From the NCBI GenBank assembly GCA_964291485.2, contig OZ220224.1, positions 2,418,001 to 2,482,000 of the forward strand: a stretch of DNA of 64,000 nucleotides, given 5' to 3'. The position numbers and the translations under genes are program-made. Source of the stretch: Kistimonas sp964291485. GTDB lineage: Bacteria; Pseudomonadota; Gammaproteobacteria; Pseudomonadales; Endozoicomonadaceae. Positions 36,763 through 45,392 of this stretch are shown one piece after another (within the stretch, counting starts at the first letter, position 1; the number at the start of each line of letters is the position of its first letter). The notes beneath the pieces are model-generated. The model ran no database searches and was not told where the DNA came from. It saw only the letters and a program-made list of their open reading frames with translations.

Positions 36763-36863
36763 GATCAGCAACGATCATGGTACTTGGCGTGTGTACCTAT
36801 ACTTCACTCCTAATGGTCTTAATCCGAAAGTGTGTCTTTTGAGGCAACACTCAGCAGACACGC
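36763..36863 (+). ncRNA. Candidate sRNA, copy 1 of a structured 61-nt repeat
   Basis: Elements in order: hairpin 1 GATC-AGCAAC-GATC (36763-36776), hairpin 2 GGTAC-N9-GTACC (36779-36797), an unpaired conserved stretch with TTCACTCCTAATGGTCTTA (36802-36820), then a long hairpin 36830-36863 (GTGTGTCT/AGACACGC plus inner TGAG/CTCA) followed by CTTATTGTT. The first ~61 nt are ~84% identical to copy 2 at 41364-41424 (minus strand). The second base pair of hairpin 1 is A-T here and G-C in copy 2, a compensatory change. No matching coding frame is shared. CACTCCT is complementary to Shine-Dalgarno sequences, suggesting translational repression of mRNAs. I do not recognise a known RNA family. Confidence 0.5.
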
Positions 36864-36870
36864 CTTATTG

Positions 36871-38574
36871 TTACCAATGCCATTGCTGATTATCGCCACC
36901 ATGGTAATCCCAGATACCAACACCGCCCCCTCGGGACGTGCGGTAGGCATCAATCACCTTTTTGTTGTTTTTAGCGCTGCGGATAAATCTGCCATCCTTG
37001 ATCCACTGCTGGTTATCGCCTCCATGACAATCCCAGACGATCAGGCGGGTACCATTCAGAACACCCATGCCGTCAAGGCAGCGATTCGGATTTTCCCGGT
37101 TTCTGATACTGCCTTCTGCGGTGAACTGCCAGTATTGGCTGTCAGTGCCGTCACAGGCTTCCAGGCTGGTATGGGCCAGGTTAATCACGCTGTTTCCATC
37201 CAGACAGAGATTACTCATGGTAATGGTCCGGTAGCCGTCACGTTCAACGGGTGCTTGTGAGGGCAGGGGGAAGGCGAAACTGCCCTCTACGGGGAAGTGG
37301 TCAGAAAGATCCCAGTCGCCCCAGAGGCTTGTATCAATACTCCGTGGTGTGAGTAGCGCATTGCTGCTGTCAATTGGCTGGAGATGGCGATTGCTGTAAA
37401 GCACATAATCGAGGTATTCCCGGTAATTGGAGGCCCACTTGTTCACGTGGCCGTCATAGCTGTATGGATAAGCCCCCGTTGCCTGGGGTTCTGTCGCATC
37501 GAGAATCGTCAGCATTTGACTGTGTTCACCGGGGTAATTGACTTTATCAACGTTAAGGTCACCGGCGATCAGGACGGGGTCGGTCGCTGGAATGTTCTGA
37601 CTGTCAATGAAATCTCTGAGCTGCTGCAGGTGCTCAGCCCTGACCGCAATGTCTTCTGTGCCCGTATAAGCGTGAGTGTGGGTGCCAAAAAGATGGTAGT
37701 TGTTCCCCATTTTGTTGACCTTGGCATAGACGGCACCTTTGGCAGCGAGACAACCATCATTAATGCAGCGCTCATAAACGGTTTGATCTTCCGCTTCAAT
37801 TGGCCAGCGACTGGCGATGAAGATACCACCATCTTCCATTTTCCCGGTTTCATCAACGATGCGGGTGAAATAGGGGTACTCTTCATCCAGTCGGTTAATG
37901 AAATTTTGGCGCAAGGCGTTATCGAACAGTTCCTGGAAAACAATCACGTCGTACCCGCTGACAACGTCCAGCATGGCGTCCAGTCGTTCAGTGGATTTCT
38001 TGGCAATCAGACCCGGCAAGAGAATCCAGGTGTTGTAGGAGAGAACCTTGAGCTTATCACTGCTTTGGATTGTGGGTTGCTGACGTTCATTATGGATCAC
38101 ATAGTAGAGGTCATCCCCAGAGGTTCTGGCTTTCTGGGAACGGAAGGCCAAAGTGCTCTGTTTACCATCAAACGGCAGTGATTGGCGGTGGATGTCACGG
38201 TCATAAAACCATGCCAGGTCACCGCTGTCACTGGCGGCGCTCAGCCACATCTTGCTGAAGGTCAGGGTGCCTGTCAGCTTTTGCTGGAGAGTCACCTGGT
38301 TTTGGGTGCCGGTAACCAGGGTGTTCAGAAAATACGTCTTGCCGTTTTTGATGCCTTTATCCCGGTTCATTCGCAGTACCCGCCGGGTAGCCAGTGGCGG
38401 TACTTCATCGGCGAGCTGTTCATAATGCTCACCTGCGACCAGCGTAGTATCGCCCCGCACATGGGTTTCTATCTGCAGGGTTTCATAAGTATTGTTGGTG
38501 AGGTAAACATAACTTTCTGCAATGGCAGTACTGCTAAAGCAAAACAGTAATATTATCTGAAATAGTCTTGTCAT
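36871..38574 (-). CDS. Secreted neutral sphingomyelinase with C-terminal ricin-type lectin domain
   Basis: 567 aa. Signal peptide (residues 1-19, ending SSTAIA). Residues ~20-135 form a beta-rich N-terminal domain. Residues ~145-435 are an endonuclease/exonuclease/phosphatase-fold hydrolase with Mg2+/active-site motifs LSYNTWILLPG (Asn), VFQELFDN (Glu), FGTHTHAY (His), IAGDLNVDK (Asp, Asn) and LSDHFPVEG (Asp-His). This matches bacterial sphingomyelinase C / beta-hemolysin types that split host sphingomyelin into ceramide and phosphocholine. Residues ~445-567 are a beta-trefoil with three QxW repeats (QYWQF, QQWIK, QQWHW), presumably glycan-binding. ATG 38574 best fits the signal peptide; an upstream ATG (38598) is possible. 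Confidence 0.85.
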   Translation of the reverse strand: MTRLFQIILLFCFSSTAIAESYVYLTNNTYETLQIETHVRGDTTLVAGEHYEQLADEVPPLATRRVLRMNRDKGIKNGKTYFLNTLVTGTQNQVTLQQKLTGTLTFSKMWLSAASDSGDLAWFYDRDIHRQSLPFDGKQSTLAFRSQKARTSGDDLYYVIHNERQQPTIQSSDKLKVLSYNTWILLPGLIAKKSTERLDAMLDVVSGYDVIVFQELFDNALRQNFINRLDEEYPYFTRIVDETGKMEDGGIFIASRWPIEAEDQTVYERCINDGCLAAKGAVYAKVNKMGNNYHLFGTHTHAYTGTEDIAVRAEHLQQLRDFIDSQNIPATDPVLIAGDLNVDKVNYPGEHSQMLTILDATEPQATGAYPYSYDGHVNKWASNYREYLDYVLYSNRHLQPIDSSNALLTPRSIDTSLWGDWDLSDHFPVEGSFAFPLPSQAPVERDGYRTITMSNLCLDGNSVINLAHTSLEACDGTDSQYWQFTAEGSIRNRENPNRCLDGMGVLNGTRLIVWDCHGGDNQQWIKDGRFIRSAKNNKKVIDAYRTSRGGGVGIWDYHGGDNQQWHW

Positions 38575-38746
38575 GAGGTGTGGCCTATTAAAATTCATTA
38601 TTCTGTTGGCTGGGTCAGAATAGTGACAAGCGGCAGACGATACAAGACTTATACTGGACATAGGAATAAGCAGTCTGTTGATTTAACGGCAATTGAGAAC
38701 AAGTGAACATTTATTAATCTGATTTCAACTTGCTTCCGGGGGATTT

Positions 38747-39319
38747 ATGAATATATACGATATTGCACGAAGCGCTGATGTGACTCGCTGGCATTCCGTT
38801 CCCTGTCATCGTTATCCCTCGATTGCCGAGCATTCTTTTCTGGTCACAATGTACGCCTGTTCGCTGACGGATGCGGTTTATCCCGCTATTTCACCGGAAG
38901 AAAAGCTGGCTCTGGTTCAGTTCTGCCTGTGGCATGATATGCCGGAAACATTGACCGGTGACTTGGCAACACCGCTTAAGCGTCGGCTGGAAGCCTCTTT
39001 TCCCAAAGGGGACAGCCCCATCGAAAAAATTGAAGAATCCCTCTGCCCTGAATACAAGCAGCATAAGCATCATCTTCCTGACCGTTTAAAGCGGATTGCC
39101 AAATTGGCAGATATCATGGAGGCGATGAAATTCATTCGTAGTGAAGGAAAGGGCGGCGTCAGCCAGCATATCTTCCAGGAGCGCCAGAAAACCTTCTGTC
39201 AACTGGTCAATGATTCCATGGCGCAATATCCAGAACTTAATTGGCAGGCTGCCGAAAGTTTGCTGGATGAGTTATTAAATGGCAATCCCACCATGATTGA
39301 TTTTGTAGATGCCTTTTAA
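38747..39319 (+). CDS. yfbR: 5'-deoxynucleotidase YfbR-like HD protein
   Basis: 190 aa HD-domain phosphohydrolase. Metal/catalytic residues appear in AEHSFLV (His), LWHDMPETLTGDL (His-Asp, Glu) and KLADIMEAMKFI (Asp), matching E. coli YfbR, which dephosphorylates dNMPs. Its neighbour downstream is the yfbS-like permease, the same pair as in E. coli. ATG 38747 follows GGGGGATTT. It lies 69 nt upstream of the permease start and may be co-transcribed with it. Confidence 0.88.
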   Translation: MNIYDIARSADVTRWHSVPCHRYPSIAEHSFLVTMYACSLTDAVYPAISPEEKLALVQFCLWHDMPETLTGDLATPLKRRLEASFPKGDSPIEKIEESLCPEYKQHKHHLPDRLKRIAKLADIMEAMKFIRSEGKGGVSQHIFQERQKTFCQLVNDSMAQYPELNWQAAESLLDELLNGNPTMIDFVDAF

Positions 39320-39387
39320 TAAATCACCTGAATTGTGTCTCGCTGCTAAAGTAATCTAAATAAGTAATGTGAAACCATGGACGGTTA

Positions 39388-41130
39388 ATGGAAACCTATT
39401 CCCAGCTTATGCCATGGATTAATGGCTCGGTTCTGGTGCTCGTACTGGCAGCATTAATCAGCAACCTGTGGCGTGCGGGACAGATTTTTGCGATGGCGCT
39501 GCTTTATTTTCTGTTTACCGGCCAGTTAGGTGTGGAAGAGGCATTGGCCAATTTCGTGAATCCAGTGCTGATGACACTGGTCTTATTGTTGCTGGTTTCG
39601 ATTGTCCTGGAAAAAAACCGTTTCATTGAGATGGCCACTCGCCATGCACTGGATTGCGGTTACCGCACGGCGTTACTGCGCCTGTGCACCATGACGGCGT
39701 TTTTATCCTCCATGTTAAACAATACTGCCATTGTTGCTGCATTCATGGGTAAGGTAGCAGGGCAAAAACAACATGCGGCTTCAAAGGTACTGATTCCTCT
39801 CTCTTATAGTGCTATTGCCGGCGGAATGCTGACGTTGATTGGCACATCGACCAACCTCATTATTAATAGTTTTGTGGTTAGTGCTGGTCTTGAACCGCTT
39901 GAATTTGGTGATTTTTTCAAGATTGGCGCACCGGTTGTGATGGCGGTCCTTTTCGTTTTGATCGCAACAGGTCAGTACATTTTACCGGATAGTACCCAAT
40001 CCAGTGAGTCTTATAACAAGTTTCTGATGGAGGCACGGGTCGAAGAAGGTTCTCCGCTGGTTGGTAAAAGTATCAAGGCAAACGGATTTCGTGACCTGGA
40101 AAGTATCTTCCTCGTCGAAATGTGGCGGGAAGGCCGGTTGATTACCCCTGTTCGCCCGAATCGTCGTATATGCGCCAACGATATTTTGATCTTTAATGGT
40201 GATCCGAACTTTATTTCTGAACTGGATCGGTTTTCCGGCCTGGTCTTACTCACCGAAGAAGAGAGAATCCCCGTCGGCAATCTGACCGAGGTGGTTATTG
40301 CCTCAGGTTCTGACTTGGCGCGCAAGTTTGTCCGTAATCTGGGGCTTCGCATACGCTATGATGCTGCCGTTGTAGCCTTAAGCCGGGGAAATCAGGAATT
40401 AACCGGAAAATTGTCCAATGTCCGCCTTCAAGTAGGAGACCGGTTGTTGTTGGCCACGGGAGAGGATTTCAGAGCACTTAGTGAAGAAACAACAGATTTT
40501 CATATTCTACGAGAGCATGTGGCCAGTGGCAGCCTGGATACGCGTAGCAGCGTGATCAGTATTTCGCTGTTTCTGTTTGCCCTGGCAGGTTCCATTATGG
40601 GGTTGTTTCCCCTGCTGGAAGGGCTGATCGGCATATTTATCGTCTATCTTCTGGCTGATTACACTCGTCTGGAAGAACTGCGAAATCGCATCCCGTTTGA
40701 ACTGATTGCTGTTATCGGTTCTGCTCTGGGTATTGCTCAGGTCTTTACCAATGATGGTACCGTTCATGCCATCGCACAAAATGCCGCGATTTATTTGCAG
40801 GACTTTCAGCCTTGGGTAGTGATGACTGGGTTGTTTATTTTAACCATGGTCTTGACTGAGGTCGTTACCAACAATGTTGCGGCAGCTTTATCATTTCCTC
40901 TCGCTTTGGGGCTGGCCCAGGTGTTGGGCATCGATCCCGGTGCTTTTATTATGACCATTGCCTTTGCTGCCAGCTGCAGCTTTCTGACGCCTGTTGGCTA
41001 TCAAACCAACCTGATGATTTATAGTGCGGGTAACTATCAGTTAACCGATTATCTTCGCGCCGGATTCCCAGTCATGCTGGTATATGCCTGTGTTTCTATT
41101 TCCATGATTTCTTGGTTTTATCTCTTTTAA
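39388..41130 (+). CDS. yfbS: SLC13/DASS-type permease with two TrkA-C domains (YfbS-like)
   Basis: 580 aa. Membrane segments flank a soluble insert (about residues 205-375) made of two RCK_C/TrkA-C-type domains (VEEGSPLVGKSIKANGFRD..., IASGSDLARKFVRNLGLR...). The transporter halves carry SSMLNNTAIVAAFM, LIGTSTNLIINSFVV, TEVVTNNVAAALSFPLAL and SFLTPVGYQTNLMIYSAG, the paired SNT motifs of divalent-anion:sodium symporters. E. coli YfbS has the same order. Substrate (inorganic or carboxylate anion) is unknown. Confidence 0.87.
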   Translation: METYSQLMPWINGSVLVLVLAALISNLWRAGQIFAMALLYFLFTGQLGVEEALANFVNPVLMTLVLLLLVSIVLEKNRFIEMATRHALDCGYRTALLRLCTMTAFLSSMLNNTAIVAAFMGKVAGQKQHAASKVLIPLSYSAIAGGMLTLIGTSTNLIINSFVVSAGLEPLEFGDFFKIGAPVVMAVLFVLIATGQYILPDSTQSSESYNKFLMEARVEEGSPLVGKSIKANGFRDLESIFLVEMWREGRLITPVRPNRRICANDILIFNGDPNFISELDRFSGLVLLTEEERIPVGNLTEVVIASGSDLARKFVRNLGLRIRYDAAVVALSRGNQELTGKLSNVRLQVGDRLLLATGEDFRALSEETTDFHILREHVASGSLDTRSSVISISLFLFALAGSIMGLFPLLEGLIGIFIVYLLADYTRLEELRNRIPFELIAVIGSALGIAQVFTNDGTVHAIAQNAAIYLQDFQPWVVMTGLFILTMVLTEVVTNNVAAALSFPLALGLAQVLGIDPGAFIMTIAFAASCSFLTPVGYQTNLMIYSAGNYQLTDYLRAGFPVMLVYACVSISMISWFYLF

Positions 41131-41329
41131 ATTCTTGCTTCATACTGTTTCTCGATTAACGCGCTAATCTTAATAGCGATTTACGCATGAATTTTCTCCC
41201 GGGCTTGAGGCACTTAATTGAACAAGTTCTTGCCAAGTTTTCAGGACATGATATTACGCAAGGTGCGAAATGGGCTTTCCACGATCGCATAATGTGACTG
41301 ATATTTATAATGTGGGGTTTGTCAGGGAT

Positions 41330-41424
41330 AAAAAAAACCCGCGTACTGGGGGAAGTATCGCGGGCTAAGACCATTAGGAGTGAAACATAGGTACACAATC
41401 CAAGTACCAAGGTCATTGCTGACC
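41330..41424 (-). ncRNA. Candidate sRNA, copy 2, with intrinsic terminator
   Basis: Reading on the minus strand from 41424: hairpin 1 GGTCA-GCAA-TGACC with a GNRA tetraloop, hairpin 2 GGTAC-N9-GTACC (41390-41408), conserved TTTCACTCCTAATGGTCTTA, then a GC-rich hairpin (41338-41364, CCCGCG...CGCGGG extended by four pairs with one bulge) ending in T8 (41330-41337). This is the layout of a Hfq-type trans-acting sRNA of ~95-110 nt. A TACAAT (minus strand, 41441-41446) could be its -10. The region 41131-41573 contains no convincing protein gene. Homology and covariation with copy 1 (36763-36863) support a functional RNA. Confidence 0.6.
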
Positions 41425-41573
41425 TAGCTGACAAGATTGTAGGGGGACATCAACCTCATCAGCACTGTAAGTATTAACGATATTTTGACATCTTCCAGCC
41501 AAGAATTAGACAAAAAACGCATAAAAATGAAATTAATGATTATTTAGGTAATTTATTTGACGGTCTGTGGGTG

Positions 41574-42497
41574 CTAGCCCTTGGTATCGCTGGGATTGTC
41601 GTTTGAGGTGGATTTAGGATTATCTGAATCATCGGAAAGCTTGTCTTTAAAACGCTTGAGATCGCGAATCTGCCCGGCTGTCATATACAGATCTGCTTCC
41701 TGACCTTCCAGCGTACTGTCACCATGCCAGGGTAGTAGTCGACAATCCGATGAGTGCTGGCTGAAATCCAGAAACGGATATTTTATGATGGTGAAGTAGG
41801 GGGAGTAATCGAAATCCCGTGGCGTACATAACTTCGGATTCCGCTGAAACAGCTGGACGCCTTTCTCTCCATTTCGTTTGACCAGTGGCAAGATCGGGAA
41901 ATGAATAAAGCTGAATGCCTCGGCAATCATGGTGGAGCAAACGGTTTTAGTCGCCTGTCCAGGCAAGTGGCTGAACAGGGATGATCGCCAGCGGCCGGGG
42001 ATAAAGCTGTATGGAAGCAGAAATCTTAGTAAATCCAGGATTTGGCGGATATCGTATTCCTGCCCGAGTCGGCTGACGGCATAGTGAAGGACTTGCTGGC
42101 CATCGCGATAGCTCATGCCGTTAGGACGACAGATTCTTACATGTTCACCTTCATAAACCTGCAGAGGACGGATCACTGTACCAAGACCGAGCTCGCTCTC
42201 TATCAGTAACTGATCCTCGCTGTCGCCATCATAGCTTTTGCTGACGTAATCCCGCAGACGCTTGTCCTCAATATCATGCATTTTGCCGATATAGAGGGCG
42301 GCATGAGACCAGTTGCTTTGAGTAATCTGCTTAATGACACCTGCCACCCGCGACCTTCCCTCGATCAACAGAACGTCAGCAGGTTTCAGTTCATAGCGGA
42401 TACGGTCGAAATCACAGAGCGTAGCGCCCCGTGCTGGCGTTGTTTCATGGGTCAGCCATTTCTCTAACCACTGAACGATGACCTTGAAAGGATTCAT
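41574..42497 (-). CDS. YiiX/YebB-like permuted papain-fold (NlpC/P60) protein
   Basis: 307 aa. The catalytic pair of this permuted family is visible: His in NWSHAALYIG (about residue 65) and Cys in TKTVCSTMIAEAF (about residue 190), with YRDGQQVLHYAVSRLGQEYD between. Family members (PF05708-type) act as amidases or lipid-processing enzymes; the substrate here is unknown. The last ~50 residues are charged and Ser/Asp-rich. ATG 42497 is preferred; a GTG 63 nt upstream is possible. Divergent from the DUF1285 gene. Confidence 0.78.
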   Translation of the reverse strand: MNPFKVIVQWLEKWLTHETTPARGATLCDFDRIRYELKPADVLLIEGRSRVAGVIKQITQSNWSHAALYIGKMHDIEDKRLRDYVSKSYDGDSEDQLLIESELGLGTVIRPLQVYEGEHVRICRPNGMSYRDGQQVLHYAVSRLGQEYDIRQILDLLRFLLPYSFIPGRWRSSLFSHLPGQATKTVCSTMIAEAFSFIHFPILPLVKRNGEKGVQLFQRNPKLCTPRDFDYSPYFTIIKYPFLDFSQHSSDCRLLPWHGDSTLEGQEADLYMTAGQIRDLKRFKDKLSDDSDNPKSTSNDNPSDTKG

Positions 42498-42625
42498 TGT
42501 TGTCTTTTCTGCTACAGCCTGAACAAGTTTATTTGATCCCTCTATTGGTGAGATTAGCACTCCGCTGGATTCAGCCGTGGTGAACCTTATACTTAGTGAA
42601 CAAGGATTATCTCTGTGTCAGAACA

Positions 42626-43231
42626 ATGGCGCTATTGCCTGGAGGTCGTGTGACAGATCAGCATAAAACCCGGGATTCCCTGCTGAGTAACCTGGAAGAA
42701 ATAAGAGCCGAGGCTGGGTTGCCACCTGTTCATGCCTGGAATCCGCCATTCTGTGGTGATATGGATATGGTCATACGCCGTGATGGTAGTTGGCATTATA
42801 TGGGCAGTCCGATTGGGCGGGCTTCGATGGTGCGGCTGTTTTCTACCATTATGCGGCATGATGATGACGACTGTTATTACCTGGTAACACCGGTCGAGAA
42901 AGTCAGAATCCAGGTGGAAGATGCACCTTTTGTTGCCATTGCCGTCGATACAGAAGGGGAAGGGCAGAAACAGGTTCTGACGTTCACGACCAATGTGGGT
43001 GATACCGTGCGTCTGGACAGTGAGCACCCGTTTCGAGTGGATCTTGATCCAGAGTCAGCAGAGCCTTCGCCTTATATCCTGGTGCGCGATCGCCTTGAAG
43101 CACTGGTGCACCGGAATATTTTCTATCAGCTTGTTGAAATGGCAGATATTCAGTCAGTGGAAGGTGGCGATTGGTATGGCATCTGGAGTGGTGGAACGTT
43201 TTACAAAATCGCGCCGGTTACATCGCCTTGA
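42626..43231 (+). CDS. DUF1285 protein
   Basis: 201 aa from ATG 42626. The HAWNPPFCGDMDMVIRRDG block followed by WHYMGSPIGRASMVRLFSTI and the later TVRLDSEHPFRVDLD mark DUF1285, a conserved proteobacterial family of unknown function. The start is uncertain: GTG 42650 (behind GGAGGT) is a good alternative and GTG 42596 is possible. It is followed by a strong terminator and is convergent with ETF-QO. Confidence 0.85.
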   Translation: MALLPGGRVTDQHKTRDSLLSNLEEIRAEAGLPPVHAWNPPFCGDMDMVIRRDGSWHYMGSPIGRASMVRLFSTIMRHDDDDCYYLVTPVEKVRIQVEDAPFVAIAVDTEGEGQKQVLTFTTNVGDTVRLDSEHPFRVDLDPESAEPSPYILVRDRLEALVHRNIFYQLVEMADIQSVEGGDWYGIWSGGTFYKIAPVTSP

Positions 43232-43253
43232 TGCATTAATGAAAGACAAGAAA

Positions 43254-43282
43254 AAGGGGCGACTATTCGCCCCTTGTGTTTT
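43254..43282. terminator. Intrinsic terminator after DUF1285 gene
   Basis: AAGGGGCGA/TCGCCCCTT with loop CTAT (43254-43275), followed by GTGT6. The upstream AAAAA may allow use by the convergent ETF-QO transcript. Confidence 0.88.
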
Positions 43283-44938
43283 TTACATGTTGGGATAATT
43301 GGGTCCGCCAGTCCCCTCTGGTGCAACCCAGGTGATATTCTGGGCAGGATCCTTAATATCACAGGTCTTACAGTGCACACAGTTCTGTGCATTGATAACG
43401 AAACGTTTTTCGCCAGACGCTTCATCTGTCATGACCTCATAAACCCCGGCAGGACAGTAACGTTGAGCCGGTTCATCGAATTTCGGCAGGTTGTCGCGTA
43501 TTGGCAGATCGGCATCCTTCAAACGCAGATGGCAGGGCTGGTCTTCCTCGTGGTTGGTATTGGAGAGGAAAACGGAACTCAGTTTGTCAAAGCTCAGCTG
43601 GCCATCCGGCTTTGGATAGTTAAGTGGCTGGCACTCAGCTGCGGGCTTCAGTTGGGCAAAATCGGCAGACTTATCGTGCAGGGTGTAAGGCAGCTTGCCA
43701 TTGAAGATATTAATATCAACCCATGACAAACCACCGCCCAACAGCGCGCCATGCTTGTGCACCAGCGGGCCAAAGTTACGTTGGGCATGAAGCTCTTCAT
43801 AGACCCAGGAACTTTCGAAAGCCTGAGCAAAGGCTCCCAGCTCACTGCCGCCTTCATCACCTGATTTGAGGGTTTCGAAAACGGTTTCGGCAGCAATCAT
43901 GCCGCTCTTCATGGCGGTATGAGAGCCTTTTATTTTGGCGTAATTCAGCGTGCCGGCATCACAGCCCACCAGCAGGCCGCCCGGGAAGGTCATCTTGGGC
44001 AGAGACTGCAGGCCACCTTTGGTAATCGCACGGGCGCCGTAGGAAACACGTTTTCCGCCTTCCAGGAATTGCTTCACAACCGGGCTGTGCTTGTAACGCT
44101 GGAATTCATCAAACGGGCTGAGGTGAGGGTTGCTGTAGTTCAGGTCGGTGATCAGACCCACTACGACCTGGTTATTTTCCAGGTGGTAGAGGAAACCGCC
44201 CCCCATGGAACCACTGTCACTCAGCGGCCAACCCGCCGTGTGAACCACAAGTCCTTGTTGGTGTTTGTCGGCAGGAATATCCCACAACTCTTTGATACCA
44301 ATACCATAATGCTGAGGGTCCTTGCCTTCATCCAGCTTGAACTGGCTGATCAACTGCTTGCCTAAATGACCACGGCAGCCTTCAGCAAAGATCGTGTATT
44401 TGGCGCGAAGCTCCATGCCAGGCATGTAGCCTTCTTTTTGTTCACCAGTGGCGGAGACCCCCATGTCACCGGTGATAATGCCTTTGACCACACCGTCTTC
44501 AACAATGATTTCCTGTGCAGCAAAGCCCGGGAAGATTTCTGCACCAAGCCCCTCGGCCTGTTCACCCAGCCAGCGGCAGACATTACCCAGGCTGATAATG
44601 TAGTTGCCTTCATTATGCATGGTCTTATGGGTAAGGAAGGCAGGAATCTTTTTTGCGTTATCCTGATCTTTCAGGTAGTAGATTTCATCGCCTTTAACCG
44701 GCGTATTCAGTGGCGCGCCACGTTCTTTCCAGTCAGGAAACAGTTCATTCATAGCCCGGGGTTCAAAAACGGCGCCTGACAATATATGCGCACCCACTTC
44801 TGAACCTTTTTCAACCACACAGACCGTCAGTTCCTGCTCTGATTCCTGGGCCAGCTGCATCAGGCGGCAGGCTGCGGACAAACCGGACGGACCGGCCCCG
44901 ATGATAACGACATCGAACTCCATGGATTCGCGTTCCAT
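43283..44938 (-). CDS. Electron transfer flavoprotein-ubiquinone oxidoreductase
   Basis: 551 aa inner-membrane-associated FAD/4Fe-4S enzyme that passes electrons from reduced ETF (acyl-CoA dehydrogenases) to ubiquinone. FAD-binding VVIIGAGPSGLSAACRLM lies at the N terminus. GGFLYHLENNQVVVGLI and LLVGCDAGTLNYAKIKGSHT are typical family blocks. The C-terminal cluster cysteines are in CPAGVYEV and NCVHCKTCDIKDP. ATG 44938 follows AGGAGAG. It is divergent from etfBA, with a PsrA-type palindrome just downstream of its probable promoter. Confidence 0.95.
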   Translation of the reverse strand: MERESMEFDVVIIGAGPSGLSAACRLMQLAQESEQELTVCVVEKGSEVGAHILSGAVFEPRAMNELFPDWKERGAPLNTPVKGDEIYYLKDQDNAKKIPAFLTHKTMHNEGNYIISLGNVCRWLGEQAEGLGAEIFPGFAAQEIIVEDGVVKGIITGDMGVSATGEQKEGYMPGMELRAKYTIFAEGCRGHLGKQLISQFKLDEGKDPQHYGIGIKELWDIPADKHQQGLVVHTAGWPLSDSGSMGGGFLYHLENNQVVVGLITDLNYSNPHLSPFDEFQRYKHSPVVKQFLEGGKRVSYGARAITKGGLQSLPKMTFPGGLLVGCDAGTLNYAKIKGSHTAMKSGMIAAETVFETLKSGDEGGSELGAFAQAFESSWVYEELHAQRNFGPLVHKHGALLGGGLSWVDINIFNGKLPYTLHDKSADFAQLKPAAECQPLNYPKPDGQLSFDKLSSVFLSNTNHEEDQPCHLRLKDADLPIRDNLPKFDEPAQRYCPAGVYEVMTDEASGEKRFVINAQNCVHCKTCDIKDPAQNITWVAPEGTGGPNYPNM

Positions 44939-45392
44939 GACACTCTCCTGCTGCTACGGCTAGTCGGACACGGGGTTGGCATCCCCCTGGTCCGGCAAAC
45001 ACACGGCTTTTGGTAAAAATGCGTCTTCGTTGCCTCAAACGCTTGTTTGAATTTTTGTTCGCATTATACTTGGCTTCGCGCAAATGAACAGTGGTCTACC
45101 GCAATCAAGCTGCGGATAGCCACTACCACGGGTAAAGCCCGGGTGATGCCATTATTGTTGATAGTCAGGGTTACTGCCTGTCATTAAGGGTAGAGTGCAA
45201 CGACTCACCGGCTTTCCTTGACCCGGTTACGGCCAACGGTCAAGATAACGTCGGCACGAGATACGGGATGCTCACATAACAAACCTTATATAACGACCAA
45301 TGCATCGCCGCCTGGACGCCAACAGTCTGGACAGTTTCAGAGTTGTACAGCCTGCTGGATAAAAAACTGAACGGACAATGTACGAGGAGCTC
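44939..45392. promoter_or_regulatory. Divergent control region between ETF-QO and etfBA
   Basis: 454 nt without a convincing gene. On the ETF-QO side a consensus TATAAT (minus strand, complement of 45063-45068) is followed ~13 nt later by a PsrA-like palindrome. On the etfB side an inverted repeat CTTGACC...GGTCAAG (45217-45244) precedes a TATATAAC that may be its -10 (around 45290). Confidence 0.5.
45035..45050. promoter_or_regulatory. PsrA-type operator
   Basis: TCAAACGCTTGTTTGA: arms TCAAAC/GTTTGA around GCTT. It fits the Pseudomonas PsrA motif (G/CAAAC-N2-4-GTTTG/C), and in Pseudomonas PsrA is known to control etfBA and ETF-QO in response to long-chain fatty acids. Its position just after the minus-strand TATAAT suits repression of ETF-QO. 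Confidence 0.65.

Noticed and set aside
37384..38181. 265-codon plus-strand frame antisense to the sphingomyelinase gene
   Set aside because: Opposite a gene with clear catalytic motifs and signal peptide; no family resemblance in the antisense product.
36763..41424. Repeats as Csr/Rsm-type sRNAs controlled by UvrY
   Set aside because: They lack repeated GGA motifs in hairpin loops; only one GGA occurs in copy 2 and none in the loops of copy 1.
41156..41434. Minus-strand 92-codon frame over the sRNA copy 2 region
   Set aside because: It reads through the intrinsic terminator hairpin and shares no conserved frame with copy 1; the RNA interpretation explains the conservation better.
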